From the NCBI GenBank assembly GCA_029239355.1, contig JAQZAZ010000018.1:1-64000 (forward strand): a stretch of 64,000 nucleotides of DNA, given 5' to 3'. Position numbers and translations under genes: made by a program. This document shows, piece after piece, positions 39,085 through 49,629 of this stretch. The notes beneath the pieces are model-generated. The model saw nothing but the letters and a program-made list of their open reading frames with translations, ran no database searches and was not told where the DNA came from. Within the stretch, counting starts at the first letter, position 1; the number at the start of each line of letters is the position of its first letter. The stretch is from Sphingobacterium sp. Lineage in GTDB: Bacteria > Bacteroidota > Bacteroidia > Sphingobacteriales > Sphingobacteriaceae.

Positions 39085-40449
39085 ATGAAGCGATACGTTA
39101 GACTCTTTATCTTAACGACATTATTTTTAATGATGGCTTTTGCCTACGGCCAACAAAAAAAGCCGAATATTATCTTGATTCTGACCGATGATCTCGGATA
39201 TAGCGACATTGGCTGTTATGGCAGTCCGAATATTTCAACCCCTTTTTTGGATTCGATTGCCAGTAAAGGTGTGCGGGCAACAAACTTTATGGTGTCAACC
39301 CCCTCTTGTACTCCTTCGCGGGCATCGTTGCTAACCGGACGATATGCTTCCCGTTATAATCTACCGGCGCCAATTGGCCCGGGATCAAATCTCGGACTAC
39401 CTGATGAAGAAGAAACCATTGCCGAGCTGCTAAAAAAGGTAGGTTATAGGACAGGTCTGATCGGTAAGTGGCATCTTGGCGATAAACAGGCTTATCATCA
39501 TCCCAATAAGCAAGGATTCGATTTTTTTTATGGTATGTTATATAGCCATGATTATCGTGACCCTTATGTAAAAACAGATTCAGTCATAAAAATTTTTAGA
39601 AATAGGAAGCCAGAGGTCATATCACCCGATGATTCGGATTTAAGTGCCTTATACCATAAGGAAACAGTCGATTTTATAGAAAATCAGGATAAAGATCATC
39701 CATTCTTTTTATATTACGCGCACAATTACCCACATCTTCCATTGGCTTTTGCCAACAAAAACAATAAGTTTGCCGATCAGCAGAATGCAGGCCCGTTAGG
39801 AGCAGTCATGCGTGAGTTAGACCATAATTTTGCCGAGCTTTGGAACACCGTAGAGAAAAAAGGATTGGCGGAGAATACGATTTTGATTTTCTCAAGTGAT
39901 AACGGTCCCTGGATTGCCTATCCTTCACGGATGTCGGACGACCATGCCACCAAAAACTGGCATGTAGGCACAGCCGGTGTATTTAAAGGGTCGAAAGCTG
40001 AAACTACTGAAGGTGGGGTTCGTGTTCCATTCATCGTATACGGAAAAGGATATGCACAGGAAGGTAAGGTGCTTAGACAAGCAATAAGTAATCTGGATCT
40101 GTTGCCAACGATAGCAAAATGGACAGGGGCCCCTCTTCCAAAAAAAAATATCGACGGTCAGTCGATAGATGCCTTACTAAATGGTAAAGCGGAAGATCTA
40201 AAAACAGCACATCGCCCGATATTTTTGGTAAACTACGGCCATGTTGAAGCTGTCCGGTCGGGAGATTGGAAATATAGGCGTATACCAGCTGGCGTCAATC
40301 AGATATCTGGAAAACCTTATGGTGCGGTAGAAGAATTACATAATATTGCATGGGATCCAAGCGAGCGAACCAATATCCTAGCGGACTATCCCGAGAAAGC
40401 GGCGGAATTACGTTTACTGTTTGAAAACTTCGATGGGAATATGAAATAA
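39085..40449 (+). CDS. Secreted type I sulfatase
   Basis: PNIILILTDDLGYSDIGCYGSPNISTPFLDS; formylglycine motif SCTPSRASLLTGR; TGLIGKWHLGD. Confidence 0.95.
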   Translation: MKRYVRLFILTTLFLMMAFAYGQQKKPNIILILTDDLGYSDIGCYGSPNISTPFLDSIASKGVRATNFMVSTPSCTPSRASLLTGRYASRYNLPAPIGPGSNLGLPDEEETIAELLKKVGYRTGLIGKWHLGDKQAYHHPNKQGFDFFYGMLYSHDYRDPYVKTDSVIKIFRNRKPEVISPDDSDLSALYHKETVDFIENQDKDHPFFLYYAHNYPHLPLAFANKNNKFADQQNAGPLGAVMRELDHNFAELWNTVEKKGLAENTILIFSSDNGPWIAYPSRMSDDHATKNWHVGTAGVFKGSKAETTEGGVRVPFIVYGKGYAQEGKVLRQAISNLDLLPTIAKWTGAPLPKKNIDGQSIDALLNGKAEDLKTAHRPIFLVNYGHVEAVRSGDWKYRRIPAGVNQISGKPYGAVEELHNIAWDPSERTNILADYPEKAAELRLLFENFDGNMK

Positions 40450-40597
40450 CAACGAGATTAGGGGATATACGTTAACAGTACTCATTTCTCTATAAGGAAT
40501 ATTGGATCTATTTTTGAAATCGTCCTATTTGTTTTATTGGGTTGTTTACAGATGCTGGTACTTAACTTCTGACCGAGTTAACACCATCTTTGCCTGT

Positions 40598-40716
40598 AAA
40601 CCCCTATTAACAGGTACTTTATATGGTTTTAACAGGGGGTTAATAGGGGTTTATCCCTGTTATACCCCTGTTAACCCCCTGTAATACCCCTGCTAATCCC
40701 CTATTAATGCCGAAGT
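40598..40716. repeat. Degenerate CCCCTNTTAAT tandem array with inverted copies
   Basis: AAACCCCTATTAAC (40598-40611) pairs perfectly with GTTAATAGGGGTTT (40639-40652); then ATACCCCTGTTAACCCCCTGTAATACCCCTGCTAATCCCCTATTAAT with a period near 12 nt. Confidence 0.75.
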
Positions 40717-40808
40717 TGGTATTAATCAATAGTTAATTTGTGCCTCAGCCGCTAAGTAAAACTGTCTAAAAGGGGAAGCCCGCCCCCGATAATGGGAGTG
40801 GATCGACT

Positions 40809-43169
40809 TTAAAGCAATTTAAAATCCTTTTCCTTTACATCACGGCTATTGGGGCCGATGTAAACTTTGAAATCTCCCGGTTCGGCAACATAGTTCAGAT
40901 TGTTATCAAAGAATTTGAGGTCTTTTACTCGAATCTCAAACTTAACAGACTTCGTTTCACCTTTCTTTAAAAATATTTTTTGAAATCCTTTCAGTTCTTT
41001 TACGGGACGGGTGACTGAGCCGACCAAATCCTGGATATATAATTGAACAGTTTCTTCGGCGTCATAATGACCTGTATTGCTAATAGTAATATGCGCTTGA
41101 ATATTACTGCTGCTGTCCAATGTGTTTTTATCTAGATGAATCTCACCATAGGTAAAGCTCGTGTAGCTCAATCCATAACCGAAAGGGTAGAGTGGGGAGT
41201 TGCTTACATCTAAATAATTCGATTTAAATTTTTCAAAATCCCCAGAATTACCATAAGGTCTTCCGGTGTTTTTGTGTGCATAATAGATAGGGATCTGTCC
41301 AACATTACGCGGAAAAGTTGCTGTAATCTTTCCCGAAGGGACAACATCTCCAAACAATACGTCTGCAACAGCCTTTCCAGTTTCTGAGCCTCCAAACCAA
41401 ACATTTAATATAGCAGGAACATGTGCATCTTCCCAGGTAAGGGTGAGTGGTCTACCAGTAAATAGTACGAGTACAACTGGTTTTCCTGTTGACAACAATG
41501 CTTTTAAAAGGTTTTTCTGATTGGCGGGAATATCCAATTCAGAGCGGCTTGAACTTTCACCAGACATTTCCGAGGATTCTCCAAGTGCAGCAACAACGAC
41601 ATCGGATTGTTGCGCGATTTTCACCGCTTCTGCAATAATTTCATCTTCTTTTCGGGGATCCCTAGTTATCGTACGACCAAACATTGTCGCATGCTTTTGG
41701 TAGGTAGGATCTTCCAGTAGATTACTTCCCAGGTGTGTGAGAATATTTACTTTGTCACCCAATACTGCTTTCATGCCCTCTACCAAAGATGCCGTTTTCT
41801 CCAATTCTGCACTCACACTCCAGGTCCCCGGCATATTGGCACCCGAGTTGGCCAGCGGGCCAATCACAGCGATCGTACCTGATTTTTTTAATGGGAGCGT
41901 CTGATTTTCATTTTTTAATAGAACAAATGATTTCGCTGCAATTTCTCTTGCTTTGGCATGATTGGCTGCAGAACCGATTATTGTTTTCGCACGCTGCTCA
42001 TTGCAATAACGATAAGGATCTTCGAATAATCCCAGTTTATACTTCGCTTCCAGTACAAATCGGCAGGCTCTATCAATATCAGTGAGTTTAACTTTACCTT
42101 CATCAAGTGATTTTTTCAACGTGGTGAGAAAACCTTCGCCCACCATATCCATATCAACTCCGGCATTTAAGCTTAAAGCCGAAACTTGTTGCAGATCTCC
42201 AAGTCCATGCGCTGTTAGTTCGTTAACAGCGGTATAGTCGGTTACAACCAGACCTTTAAAGCCCCATTGTTTGCGTAATACATCGGTCATCAACCATTTA
42301 TTGGCCGAAGCAGGGACCCCATTAATGTCGTTGAAAGAAGTCATAATACTCCCGGCGCCTGCATCTATGGCCGCTTTGTAGGGCGGTAGATATTCATTGT
42401 ACATGCGATGGAGACTCATATCTGTGCTATTGTAGTCCCGGCCACCTTCTGCCGCACCGTATAACGCAAAATGTTTGACACAGGCCATCACCGTGTTGTG
42501 TGCTGCTAAATTATCCCCTTGGAAGCCATGGACAATAGCCTCAGCAACTTTTGAACTTAGGTAAGTATCTTCACCTGCGCCTTCGGAAATACGTCCCCAT
42601 CTCGGGTCTCTGGAAATATCCACCATCGGCGAAAATGCCCAATTAATGCCATCTGCTGTCGCTTCTTCTGCCGCTATGCGGGCAGATTGTTGAATTAATC
42701 CCATATCCCATGTAGCTGCAAGTCCCAATGGAATAGGAAAAACAGTGCGGTAGCCGTGTATGACATCCATCCCAAAGATAATCGGGATATTGAGTCTGGA
42801 CTGCTTGATTGCAATTTCTTGGGTCTTACGAATTTTGGATGGTGTACTCATACTAAAGATACCTCCAATCTGGCCATTTCGGATTTTGGCTTCCACATCC
42901 GTGGAAACCGTAGTTCCAGTTGTCGCCTCCCCGCCGGTGACTAGATTCAGCTGTCCGATCTTTTCTTCGATGGTCATTTTGGCCATAAGCCGGTCAATAA
43001 ACTGATCCATTTTTTGATTCGACTGTGCTGGACTGGCATGCCAAGCTAAAAATGCAAGGAGGAATATTCCTACTACTTTTTTCATGGTATTAATTTCTTT
43101 TATATGTGTACGGACTCTTGCTATGGGTGTGCTCAGCAGATCCGATTTTGAGGATGATTGAGGTTTCAA
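40809..43169 (-). CDS. bglX: GH3 beta-glucosidase (start likely 43085)
   Basis: IPIIFGMDVIHGYRTVFPIPLG; WGRISEGAGEDTYL; GLVVTDYTAVNEL; C-terminal fibronectin type III-like region. Confidence 0.95.
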   Translation of the reverse strand: MKPQSSSKSDLLSTPIARVRTHIKEINTMKKVVGIFLLAFLAWHASPAQSNQKMDQFIDRLMAKMTIEEKIGQLNLVTGGEATTGTTVSTDVEAKIRNGQIGGIFSMSTPSKIRKTQEIAIKQSRLNIPIIFGMDVIHGYRTVFPIPLGLAATWDMGLIQQSARIAAEEATADGINWAFSPMVDISRDPRWGRISEGAGEDTYLSSKVAEAIVHGFQGDNLAAHNTVMACVKHFALYGAAEGGRDYNSTDMSLHRMYNEYLPPYKAAIDAGAGSIMTSFNDINGVPASANKWLMTDVLRKQWGFKGLVVTDYTAVNELTAHGLGDLQQVSALSLNAGVDMDMVGEGFLTTLKKSLDEGKVKLTDIDRACRFVLEAKYKLGLFEDPYRYCNEQRAKTIIGSAANHAKAREIAAKSFVLLKNENQTLPLKKSGTIAVIGPLANSGANMPGTWSVSAELEKTASLVEGMKAVLGDKVNILTHLGSNLLEDPTYQKHATMFGRTITRDPRKEDEIIAEAVKIAQQSDVVVAALGESSEMSGESSSRSELDIPANQKNLLKALLSTGKPVVLVLFTGRPLTLTWEDAHVPAILNVWFGGSETGKAVADVLFGDVVPSGKITATFPRNVGQIPIYYAHKNTGRPYGNSGDFEKFKSNYLDVSNSPLYPFGYGLSYTSFTYGEIHLDKNTLDSSSNIQAHITISNTGHYDAEETVQLYIQDLVGSVTRPVKELKGFQKIFLKKGETKSVKFEIRVKDLKFFDNNLNYVAEPGDFKVYIGPNSRDVKEKDFKLL

Positions 43170-43343
43170 TAGATAACAATTACGGTGAATATCTATATCA
43201 TTTACAGCTCATTTTCATCTATTTTTGTTATTTATAAAACAGGCTTGATAATCAGTTCAAGCTTGTTATTGACGATTTTATATTTTCGTGGATGGAACCA
43301 TTTTCAACGTGTGACGGATTAAAAATGATTCCGAAATTTACCA

Positions 43344-44729
43344 CTACTTTAAATAAGGACTTGTAAAACCAAGTTTCTTCAATCCTTGTTGAATTTCTGG
43401 TGCTTGCATGAACAGATCCCAGATTTTTCCTGTTCTGTAGTTCTCGATCATAACAATGATCGGTCCCTGATCGATTGCCAGATAACGTTGTGGAAACCAG
43501 TTGGCAGTTTCACTGTAGGCATCATAATAGCCATATTTACCCCAAACCTTAGTTCCCAGTTGCCTATTTAGATATTGTGCAAATTGAATACTTTCCTGTG
43601 GCGAGTAGGGCATAGAAGATAATGCTGCTGTGGGTGAGATCACTCCTCGATCATTACCAGGATGGTGTGCATCGTATCCCTTGATGGAATAGCTGGCTGT
43701 CCAGCCCCAGCCTTTGTCCACTCCATAACCCTGATAGCCTTTTGGATTTTGCTGTGCATAAGCCAAGTTTATTTTAACATGATTGCTTGTCGCTTCCCAA
43801 TAATCAGCATACTGATCTTTAAGTCCTTTCGGACTTAAACCCAAATAAGAATAATGTTCCCAAAACAAAGGACCTACTTCACCTTCTTTGGCATTGTGTT
43901 TAAGTACTAATGGGATATCATATATTTTAGCAGTGCTTTTAATCCCTCCAGATCTGGCCCATCCTTCATGGTATACACTTGGTGCGATAGGGTGAGAGGG
44001 AGAAGAGGCTGCTAAAACATAGGTAATTAAACATTCATCATAGCCCTTGATCGGATGGTTCTGTTGAAAATTAAATTTTGGACTCCAATGCCAATAGAGC
44101 ACATTTTGTCCATTTGTGTAATGGTTCCAGTCGATTTCTTTCCAAAGCTTATCTGCTTTTTGTGCGACTACTTTGGCGGCATCACTTTTATCTTTCAAAT
44201 ACTCACGTACAGTGATAAGGCCTTGTGCTAAAAAGGCGGTTTCAACAATATCTCCGCCATTATCTTTTTCGCTGAAAGGTTTGGCTGTCCCTAATTCTCC
44301 GTCATACCAATGCGCCCATGCACCACGAAATCGCTCTATTTTGGCCAAATAGTCCATAATATGATTGAGCTTTTGCGTGCCTTGGTCTGCTGTGATAAAT
44401 CCACGTTCCATGGCGACGATCATCCCCATTAGACCAAAACCACTTCCACCGATAGTTACGACGTTCCGATCATTCTCGGGATAAACACCATCCATATGAA
44501 TGCGTTCTCGGGCTAGTCCCGATGTTGGCTCGGCACCTTCCCAAAAATATTGAAAGGTCTGTTGCTGAATATTTGTCAATAAGGAGTCTTCATTTACTTT
44601 ACTGCGACCTATAGAATCGTTTGTGGACGGATCGCCAGATCCGTTGGTAGAGGCGTTTTGGCATGAACTGCTGAGAAGAAGGGCCAAAGCAATACCAGTA
44701 AGGCTCGGATATGCTATTCGTTTTCTCAT
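43344..44729 (-). CDS. Glucoamylase-like lipoprotein, GH144-type (predicted endo-beta-1,2-glucanase)
   Basis: Lipobox SSSCQN; QQQTFQYFWEGAEPTSGLARER; VTIGGSGFGLMGMIVAMERGFIT; AHWYDGELG; GYDECLITYVLAASSPSHPI. Confidence 0.85.
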   Translation of the reverse strand: MRKRIAYPSLTGIALALLLSSSCQNASTNGSGDPSTNDSIGRSKVNEDSLLTNIQQQTFQYFWEGAEPTSGLARERIHMDGVYPENDRNVVTIGGSGFGLMGMIVAMERGFITADQGTQKLNHIMDYLAKIERFRGAWAHWYDGELGTAKPFSEKDNGGDIVETAFLAQGLITVREYLKDKSDAAKVVAQKADKLWKEIDWNHYTNGQNVLYWHWSPKFNFQQNHPIKGYDECLITYVLAASSPSHPIAPSVYHEGWARSGGIKSTAKIYDIPLVLKHNAKEGEVGPLFWEHYSYLGLSPKGLKDQYADYWEATSNHVKINLAYAQQNPKGYQGYGVDKGWGWTASYSIKGYDAHHPGNDRGVISPTAALSSMPYSPQESIQFAQYLNRQLGTKVWGKYGYYDAYSETANWFPQRYLAIDQGPIIVMIENYRTGKIWDLFMQAPEIQQGLKKLGFTSPYLK

Positions 44730-44809
44730 GGATAAAATATTTTTTTAAAGTCTTGAAAAAATGTCCAAACGACATACAGGTCGTTTGGACGGAGCTATGT
44801 TTTTATGTA

Positions 44810-46240
44810 TTACCAACCTGGATTTTGGGGCATTTCTGGCGTTTGTATACGCTGATTTTCTGGAATTGGAAAGAGCAACATTTGATCGTGGAATGTTTTT
44901 CCATTTCCGGTCATCGCAGCCTTGGCTTGTTTTGTCCGTACTAAATCAAACCAACGATCGTGCTCAAAAGCCAGTTCAAGGCGCCTTTCTTTCCAGATCA
45001 ATTGACGGAGCTGAGCCTGATCCGTTGTCGTTATTTTTGGTAGCTTGACACGGGTACGGATAATATTTAGTGCATCTAGCGCCTCGTTGCTATTACCTAA
45101 TTCATTGGCTGCTTCAGCGAGGATGAGGTAAATCTCGCCTAAGCGAAGATAACGGACGTTTTTGTCCGTGTGTTCAGCACCACCATTTGCCGAAGAATAG
45201 GCTTTTTCATTATACATCGGATTTTCGACGCCACTATCAATCAACCGGCCATCGTAAAGCGTTTCACCTCTAAAAATAATGGTTGCATCACGACGGATAT
45301 CATCTTTTTCAGCATTAAAAGCATCCAACAGATTCTGGCTAGGGATATTGAAACCCCAACCTAGAGCGACTGCACCACCACGAGGAGCCTGTACCTGGCT
45401 ATATTGTTTAATGCCATGGGCAATGGAACTTCCCCGCGCCTGCCACTCAAAAAGCGATTCGGGACCATTCTCACCTTCCAGTCTCCAGATTTTAGCATAA
45501 TCAGACTCAAGACCATATCCACCGGAGTTGATGACAGTTTTTGCCAGGTCGGCAGCTTGCTGCCACTTGCTTTGATACAAATAGACTTTTGAGAGTAAGC
45601 CTTGTGCTGCTCCCTTGGTGGCACGCCCTAGATCCTTGGCTGCATACGCAGATTTAATAGGTAGGTTGTCAATCGCAAACTGTAGATCGGCTTCAATATG
45701 AGCATATACTTCGGCTGCCGGCTCCCTTTTGATATAATCGCGCTCTTGGATAGGGACATCCCCCCAGCCACGGACCAAATAGAAATAATTGAGTGCCCGA
45801 AGAAATCTGGCCTCTCCGATAAGCCTGGTTTTATAGGTCTCGTCGGTTAAACCATAACTTTCTGTATACTCAATTGCGCGGGTAGCACGACCGATAGATT
45901 TATACCAGCGTGCCCACATCGATTGAAACGAACCCGCTGTAGAAGTGTACGTAAGATTATCCAATAATAATTTGTCGCCACCTGAATCCGTTGCAGAGCT
46001 CCCTTTGTCTGCATTATCCGAAATCATTTCGGTTATGCCTAAAAAAGAGAAAGCATAATCCCAATCCGTAAACATGCCATAGACACCGTTCACAAATTGT
46101 TCGGGGGTATAGACCGTTCCGCTATCTTCTGCCTCAACATTTTCTTTTGAAGGAACATCTAAAAATTTGCTGTCTTTGCAGGAATGTAAAGTCAAACCTG
46201 CACTGAGTGCGATCGCTATATAGAGTTTATTAATTTTCAT
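44810..46240 (-). CDS. SusD/RagB-family lipoprotein
   Basis: SKFLDVPSKENVEAEDSGTVYTPEQFVNGVYGMF; EARFLRALNYFYLVRGWGDVP; WKERRLELAFEHDRWFDLVRT; FPIPENQRIQTPEMPQNPGW. Confidence 0.94.
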   Translation of the reverse strand: MKINKLYIAIALSAGLTLHSCKDSKFLDVPSKENVEAEDSGTVYTPEQFVNGVYGMFTDWDYAFSFLGITEMISDNADKGSSATDSGGDKLLLDNLTYTSTAGSFQSMWARWYKSIGRATRAIEYTESYGLTDETYKTRLIGEARFLRALNYFYLVRGWGDVPIQERDYIKREPAAEVYAHIEADLQFAIDNLPIKSAYAAKDLGRATKGAAQGLLSKVYLYQSKWQQAADLAKTVINSGGYGLESDYAKIWRLEGENGPESLFEWQARGSSIAHGIKQYSQVQAPRGGAVALGWGFNIPSQNLLDAFNAEKDDIRRDATIIFRGETLYDGRLIDSGVENPMYNEKAYSSANGGAEHTDKNVRYLRLGEIYLILAEAANELGNSNEALDALNIIRTRVKLPKITTTDQAQLRQLIWKERRLELAFEHDRWFDLVRTKQAKAAMTGNGKTFHDQMLLFPIPENQRIQTPEMPQNPGW

Positions 46241-46259
46241 GGTGTTGTAATTTTAAAGA

Positions 46260-49200
46260 TTAAAATTGCATGTTAAGTCCAAAAAGGAAATTGCGCGTGG
46301 TTGGATAAGCCGAAAGCTCGATACCTGAAGTTAGGTTTGGACTACCGTCACCCGCCAATTCTGGAGAGAAACCGCTATAGTTGGTAAACATAAATGGATT
46401 CTGAGCCGTTACATATAGTCGCAATTTTGATTTTGAGCTATACAGTTTATCAAAAGTATAGCCAACGGTGATGTTGTTGATACGGAAGTAGCTGCCTGAT
46501 TCTAAGAAATAACTTGACGCCCAAATCGCCCGTTCAGCACCGGGATGCACATTGGTTGAGCCTGGCCCCGTCCAACGGTTTTCAAAGGTCGACAGGGCAA
46601 TATTTTCTCCACCATCGGTACGTGTACTTTTCATCCCGTTATAAATTTTATTTCCTCCGACACCATATCCTGAGATATTGAAATCAATTGCTTTGTAATT
46701 GATACCCAGATTAATGCCGTATGTTGAACTTGGTATAAAGGAACCGAAGAATTTCTTATCTCTGGTATCAATTACACCATCATCATTTTGGTCCTTATAT
46801 TTTAAGTAACCGGGTTTAGCTGGTCCAAAAGAGGGGTTATTGGCGATATCATTTGCATCCTGAAAAACACCGATAGATTCAAACATCCACCAACCGTAAA
46901 TTGGCTGTCCGACGCGCAGCTGTTTTGTAATTTCACCATTGTTCAAACTTCCACCGGTAGCACCATCATAAGTATGGACAACATCTGTTACTTTGTTGCT
47001 GTTATAGGAATAGTTGACACCCACGGAATAGCTAAAATCTGGCGATATACTTTTGTTCCAATTTAATGCAACTTCAACTCCTTGATTTAATACCTTGGCG
47101 CCATGTGCATAATAGTTTTTTTCATCTGGTGAAGAATAGATTGGGGTGACGTCCAGAATGGTATTGGTATTCTTTTTATGATAATAATCGACTGATCCAG
47201 ATAGATTATTAAATACAGTGAAGTCGATTCCGGCACCTGTTTCCTTGGTAACCTCCCAGCTTAAGTCAACTGGAGGTGTTCCTTTTGCGCTACCATATAC
47301 CATATTCTGTTCGGGACCAAAAACATAATTGTAATTGGAACTTTCTGGACTTGAGAAAATATTATACGCATTTAAAGGAATATTCTGGTTACCTAAATGT
47401 CCATAGTTTGCTCTGACTTTTAAGAAGTTGATCCAACTGATGTCTTTCATGAATTGTTCGTTGGATGCAGTCCAGCCAAAACCAAAGGATGGAAATGTTC
47501 CCCAATATTTCCCTGTATTACGAAACACGCTTGAGGCATCTCTTCGAACTGTAGCTGTTAAATAATAACGACTATCATAGTTGTATTGTACCCGTCCAAA
47601 ATAAGACGCTAAGGCTCTAGGTGTATAGTATGTCTGCAATGAAACGATGTCATAACCATCTGATTTTCCTTTTGCTAAATTGATATTCCAATACTGTTCT
47701 TGTTCTGGAACATTATAGCCCATTTGGCTGTTCATACTGTTGATATCGTATTTTTCACGAGACATCCCCACCACAGCTTCGATATTGTGCTTATCAAATG
47801 TCTTGTTAAATGTTAGGAAGTTTTCCCATGACCATCTGAACTGTTCAAGATTTTCATATTTCAAACTGTTATCAGCATAACTGGTATTCCCAGGCCTACT
47901 ACCTTTTTCTTTATAGAATTCACTTTCAGCTCGTAAGGGATTTGCATTGAGCCAACGATCTTTAATGTCAGTGAAGATTCGTTGCTTTGAGTAGAATTTG
48001 TTTGCCCCAATGCGTGAATTTATTTTTAAATAGTCTGTAATTTTAAATTCACCTTCGAAGCTCCCCTGAAGTCGTAACGTATTTGTTCGTTCATTTTGTC
48101 TGAGAACCTCATAAACGGGGTTGCCAATTGTATTTAAATTTCCTATGGTTTGACCAGTTGTTCCATCTATACCAACTATTCCGGTATTTTGGTTCACGCG
48201 TCCAATCCCATAACGACCATTGGAATACATTAAAGGAACTAATGGCGACTGTTTATATGCTGTTGTAAAAGCGCTATTTGGCTTTGGTGTAGCATTTGTC
48301 AAGGTTAAATTAAGATTTTGCGAAAACTTCAGCCTATTGTTTAAAAATTTATAAACATTGTTGTTACGGATCGTATTCCGGACATATTTGGAGCCATCAA
48401 GGATACCGTTTTCGGTAAAGTTATTTGCCGAAACAAAATAATCGACTTTTTCTGTACCACCAGCGATGTTTACAGCATTGTTAAACACCGTTCCGGTTTT
48501 GATCAATTCGTCATACCAATCGGTGTTATTAGGCTGATTTTCTTTTATTTCCCAATTGGTTATTCCAAGAGATTGCAAATTTTCATTAAAGTACGTTCTG
48601 AATTGATCCCCATTGGCCATTTTTACACGATTGAGAATTTTCTTCATTCCAGCATAACTTTCGTAATTAATGCTAACAGTACCCGCTTTACCCTTTTTTG
48701 TGGTTACGATAATGACACCATTTGCTGCTCTCAGACCATAGATAGATGCTGAGGATGCATCTTTCAACACATCCATCGATTCAATATCCGAAGGGTTGAT
48801 GTTATTAATGTCGTCCTGTGCGATACCATCCACAACATATAAGGGATTTCGACCAGACAGAGCTGTACCCAGCCCCCTAATAATAACATTTGGTGAAGAT
48901 CCCGGAGCCTCGTTCGCAATAATATTCAAACCGGCTGCTTTACCCTGAATGGATTGCATTGCTGACATCGCAGGCTGTTTGGCAATATCCGAAGATTTCA
49001 ATGAGCTAATTGATCCGGTGAGATCGGCTTTCTTTTGTGTACCATAACCAATAACCACAACCTCTTCCAAGGCCTTATTTTCGTTCTCTAGAAAAACATT
49101 AAGTTGCGTTTGGTTTCCGATGGATACCGTTTGCGTGCGGTAGCCTAGAAAATTAAAAACTAAGGAGTCGGTAGGAGCGGCGTTGATTTGAAATTTACCC

Positions 49201-49364
49201 GTTGCGTCGGTTTTGGTAGATGCTGCTTTTCCCTTGATACTAATGGTGACCCCTGGCATGGATATCATGCTGGAACCATCTTTGACCACTCCTTGGATAG
49301 AAGTTTGTCCATAGGCAACCGAGACGACCATGGATGTCAAAAATAATGCGGATAGATTCCTCAT
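46260..49364 (-). CDS. SusC-family TonB-dependent transporter
   Basis: QGVVKDGSSMISMPGVTISIKG; EEVVVIGYGTQKKADLTGSIS; NPLYVVDGI; DASSASIYGLRAANGVIIVTTKKG. Confidence 0.96.
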   Translation of the reverse strand: MRNLSALFLTSMVVSVAYGQTSIQGVVKDGSSMISMPGVTISIKGKAASTKTDATGKFQINAAPTDSLVFNFLGYRTQTVSIGNQTQLNVFLENENKALEEVVVIGYGTQKKADLTGSISSLKSSDIAKQPAMSAMQSIQGKAAGLNIIANEAPGSSPNVIIRGLGTALSGRNPLYVVDGIAQDDINNINPSDIESMDVLKDASSASIYGLRAANGVIIVTTKKGKAGTVSINYESYAGMKKILNRVKMANGDQFRTYFNENLQSLGITNWEIKENQPNNTDWYDELIKTGTVFNNAVNIAGGTEKVDYFVSANNFTENGILDGSKYVRNTIRNNNVYKFLNNRLKFSQNLNLTLTNATPKPNSAFTTAYKQSPLVPLMYSNGRYGIGRVNQNTGIVGIDGTTGQTIGNLNTIGNPVYEVLRQNERTNTLRLQGSFEGEFKITDYLKINSRIGANKFYSKQRIFTDIKDRWLNANPLRAESEFYKEKGSRPGNTSYADNSLKYENLEQFRWSWENFLTFNKTFDKHNIEAVVGMSREKYDINSMNSQMGYNVPEQEQYWNINLAKGKSDGYDIVSLQTYYTPRALASYFGRVQYNYDSRYYLTATVRRDASSVFRNTGKYWGTFPSFGFGWTASNEQFMKDISWINFLKVRANYGHLGNQNIPLNAYNIFSSPESSNYNYVFGPEQNMVYGSAKGTPPVDLSWEVTKETGAGIDFTVFNNLSGSVDYYHKKNTNTILDVTPIYSSPDEKNYYAHGAKVLNQGVEVALNWNKSISPDFSYSVGVNYSYNSNKVTDVVHTYDGATGGSLNNGEITKQLRVGQPIYGWWMFESIGVFQDANDIANNPSFGPAKPGYLKYKDQNDDGVIDTRDKKFFGSFIPSSTYGINLGINYKAIDFNISGYGVGGNKIYNGMKSTRTDGGENIALSTFENRWTGPGSTNVHPGAERAIWASSYFLESGSYFRINNITVGYTFDKLYSSKSKLRLYVTAQNPFMFTNYSGFSPELAGDGSPNLTSGIELSAYPTTRNFLFGLNMQF

Positions 49365-49551
49365 ATCGTAAAATTTTGGTGTTTGTTTAAAAAATCAATT
49401 GGTTATTCCCTCAGCAAATATGTTGATGTAGTACAAGTTTGCCAAAATTTAACGTTTGCACATCACTACTACACTATATTTGTACTTTCTCAATGTAATT
49501 TTTTTTTAGTTTTAATATTCTGTTATTGAGTTGTTTAATGTTTGTTTTTGT

Positions 49552-49595
49552 GTAAAAAAAAGAGCGCTTTAGTGTAAAAATAACACTAAAGCGCT
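49552..49595 (-). terminator. Intrinsic terminator downstream of the propeller/LuxR regulator
   Basis: AGCGCTTTAGTGT-N7-ACACTAAAGCGCT, 13-bp perfect stem, T8 tail on the minus strand. Confidence 0.8.
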
Positions 49596-49629
49596 TGTGT
49601 GGTAATGATGTAGTCTCTGTAGCGAAATT

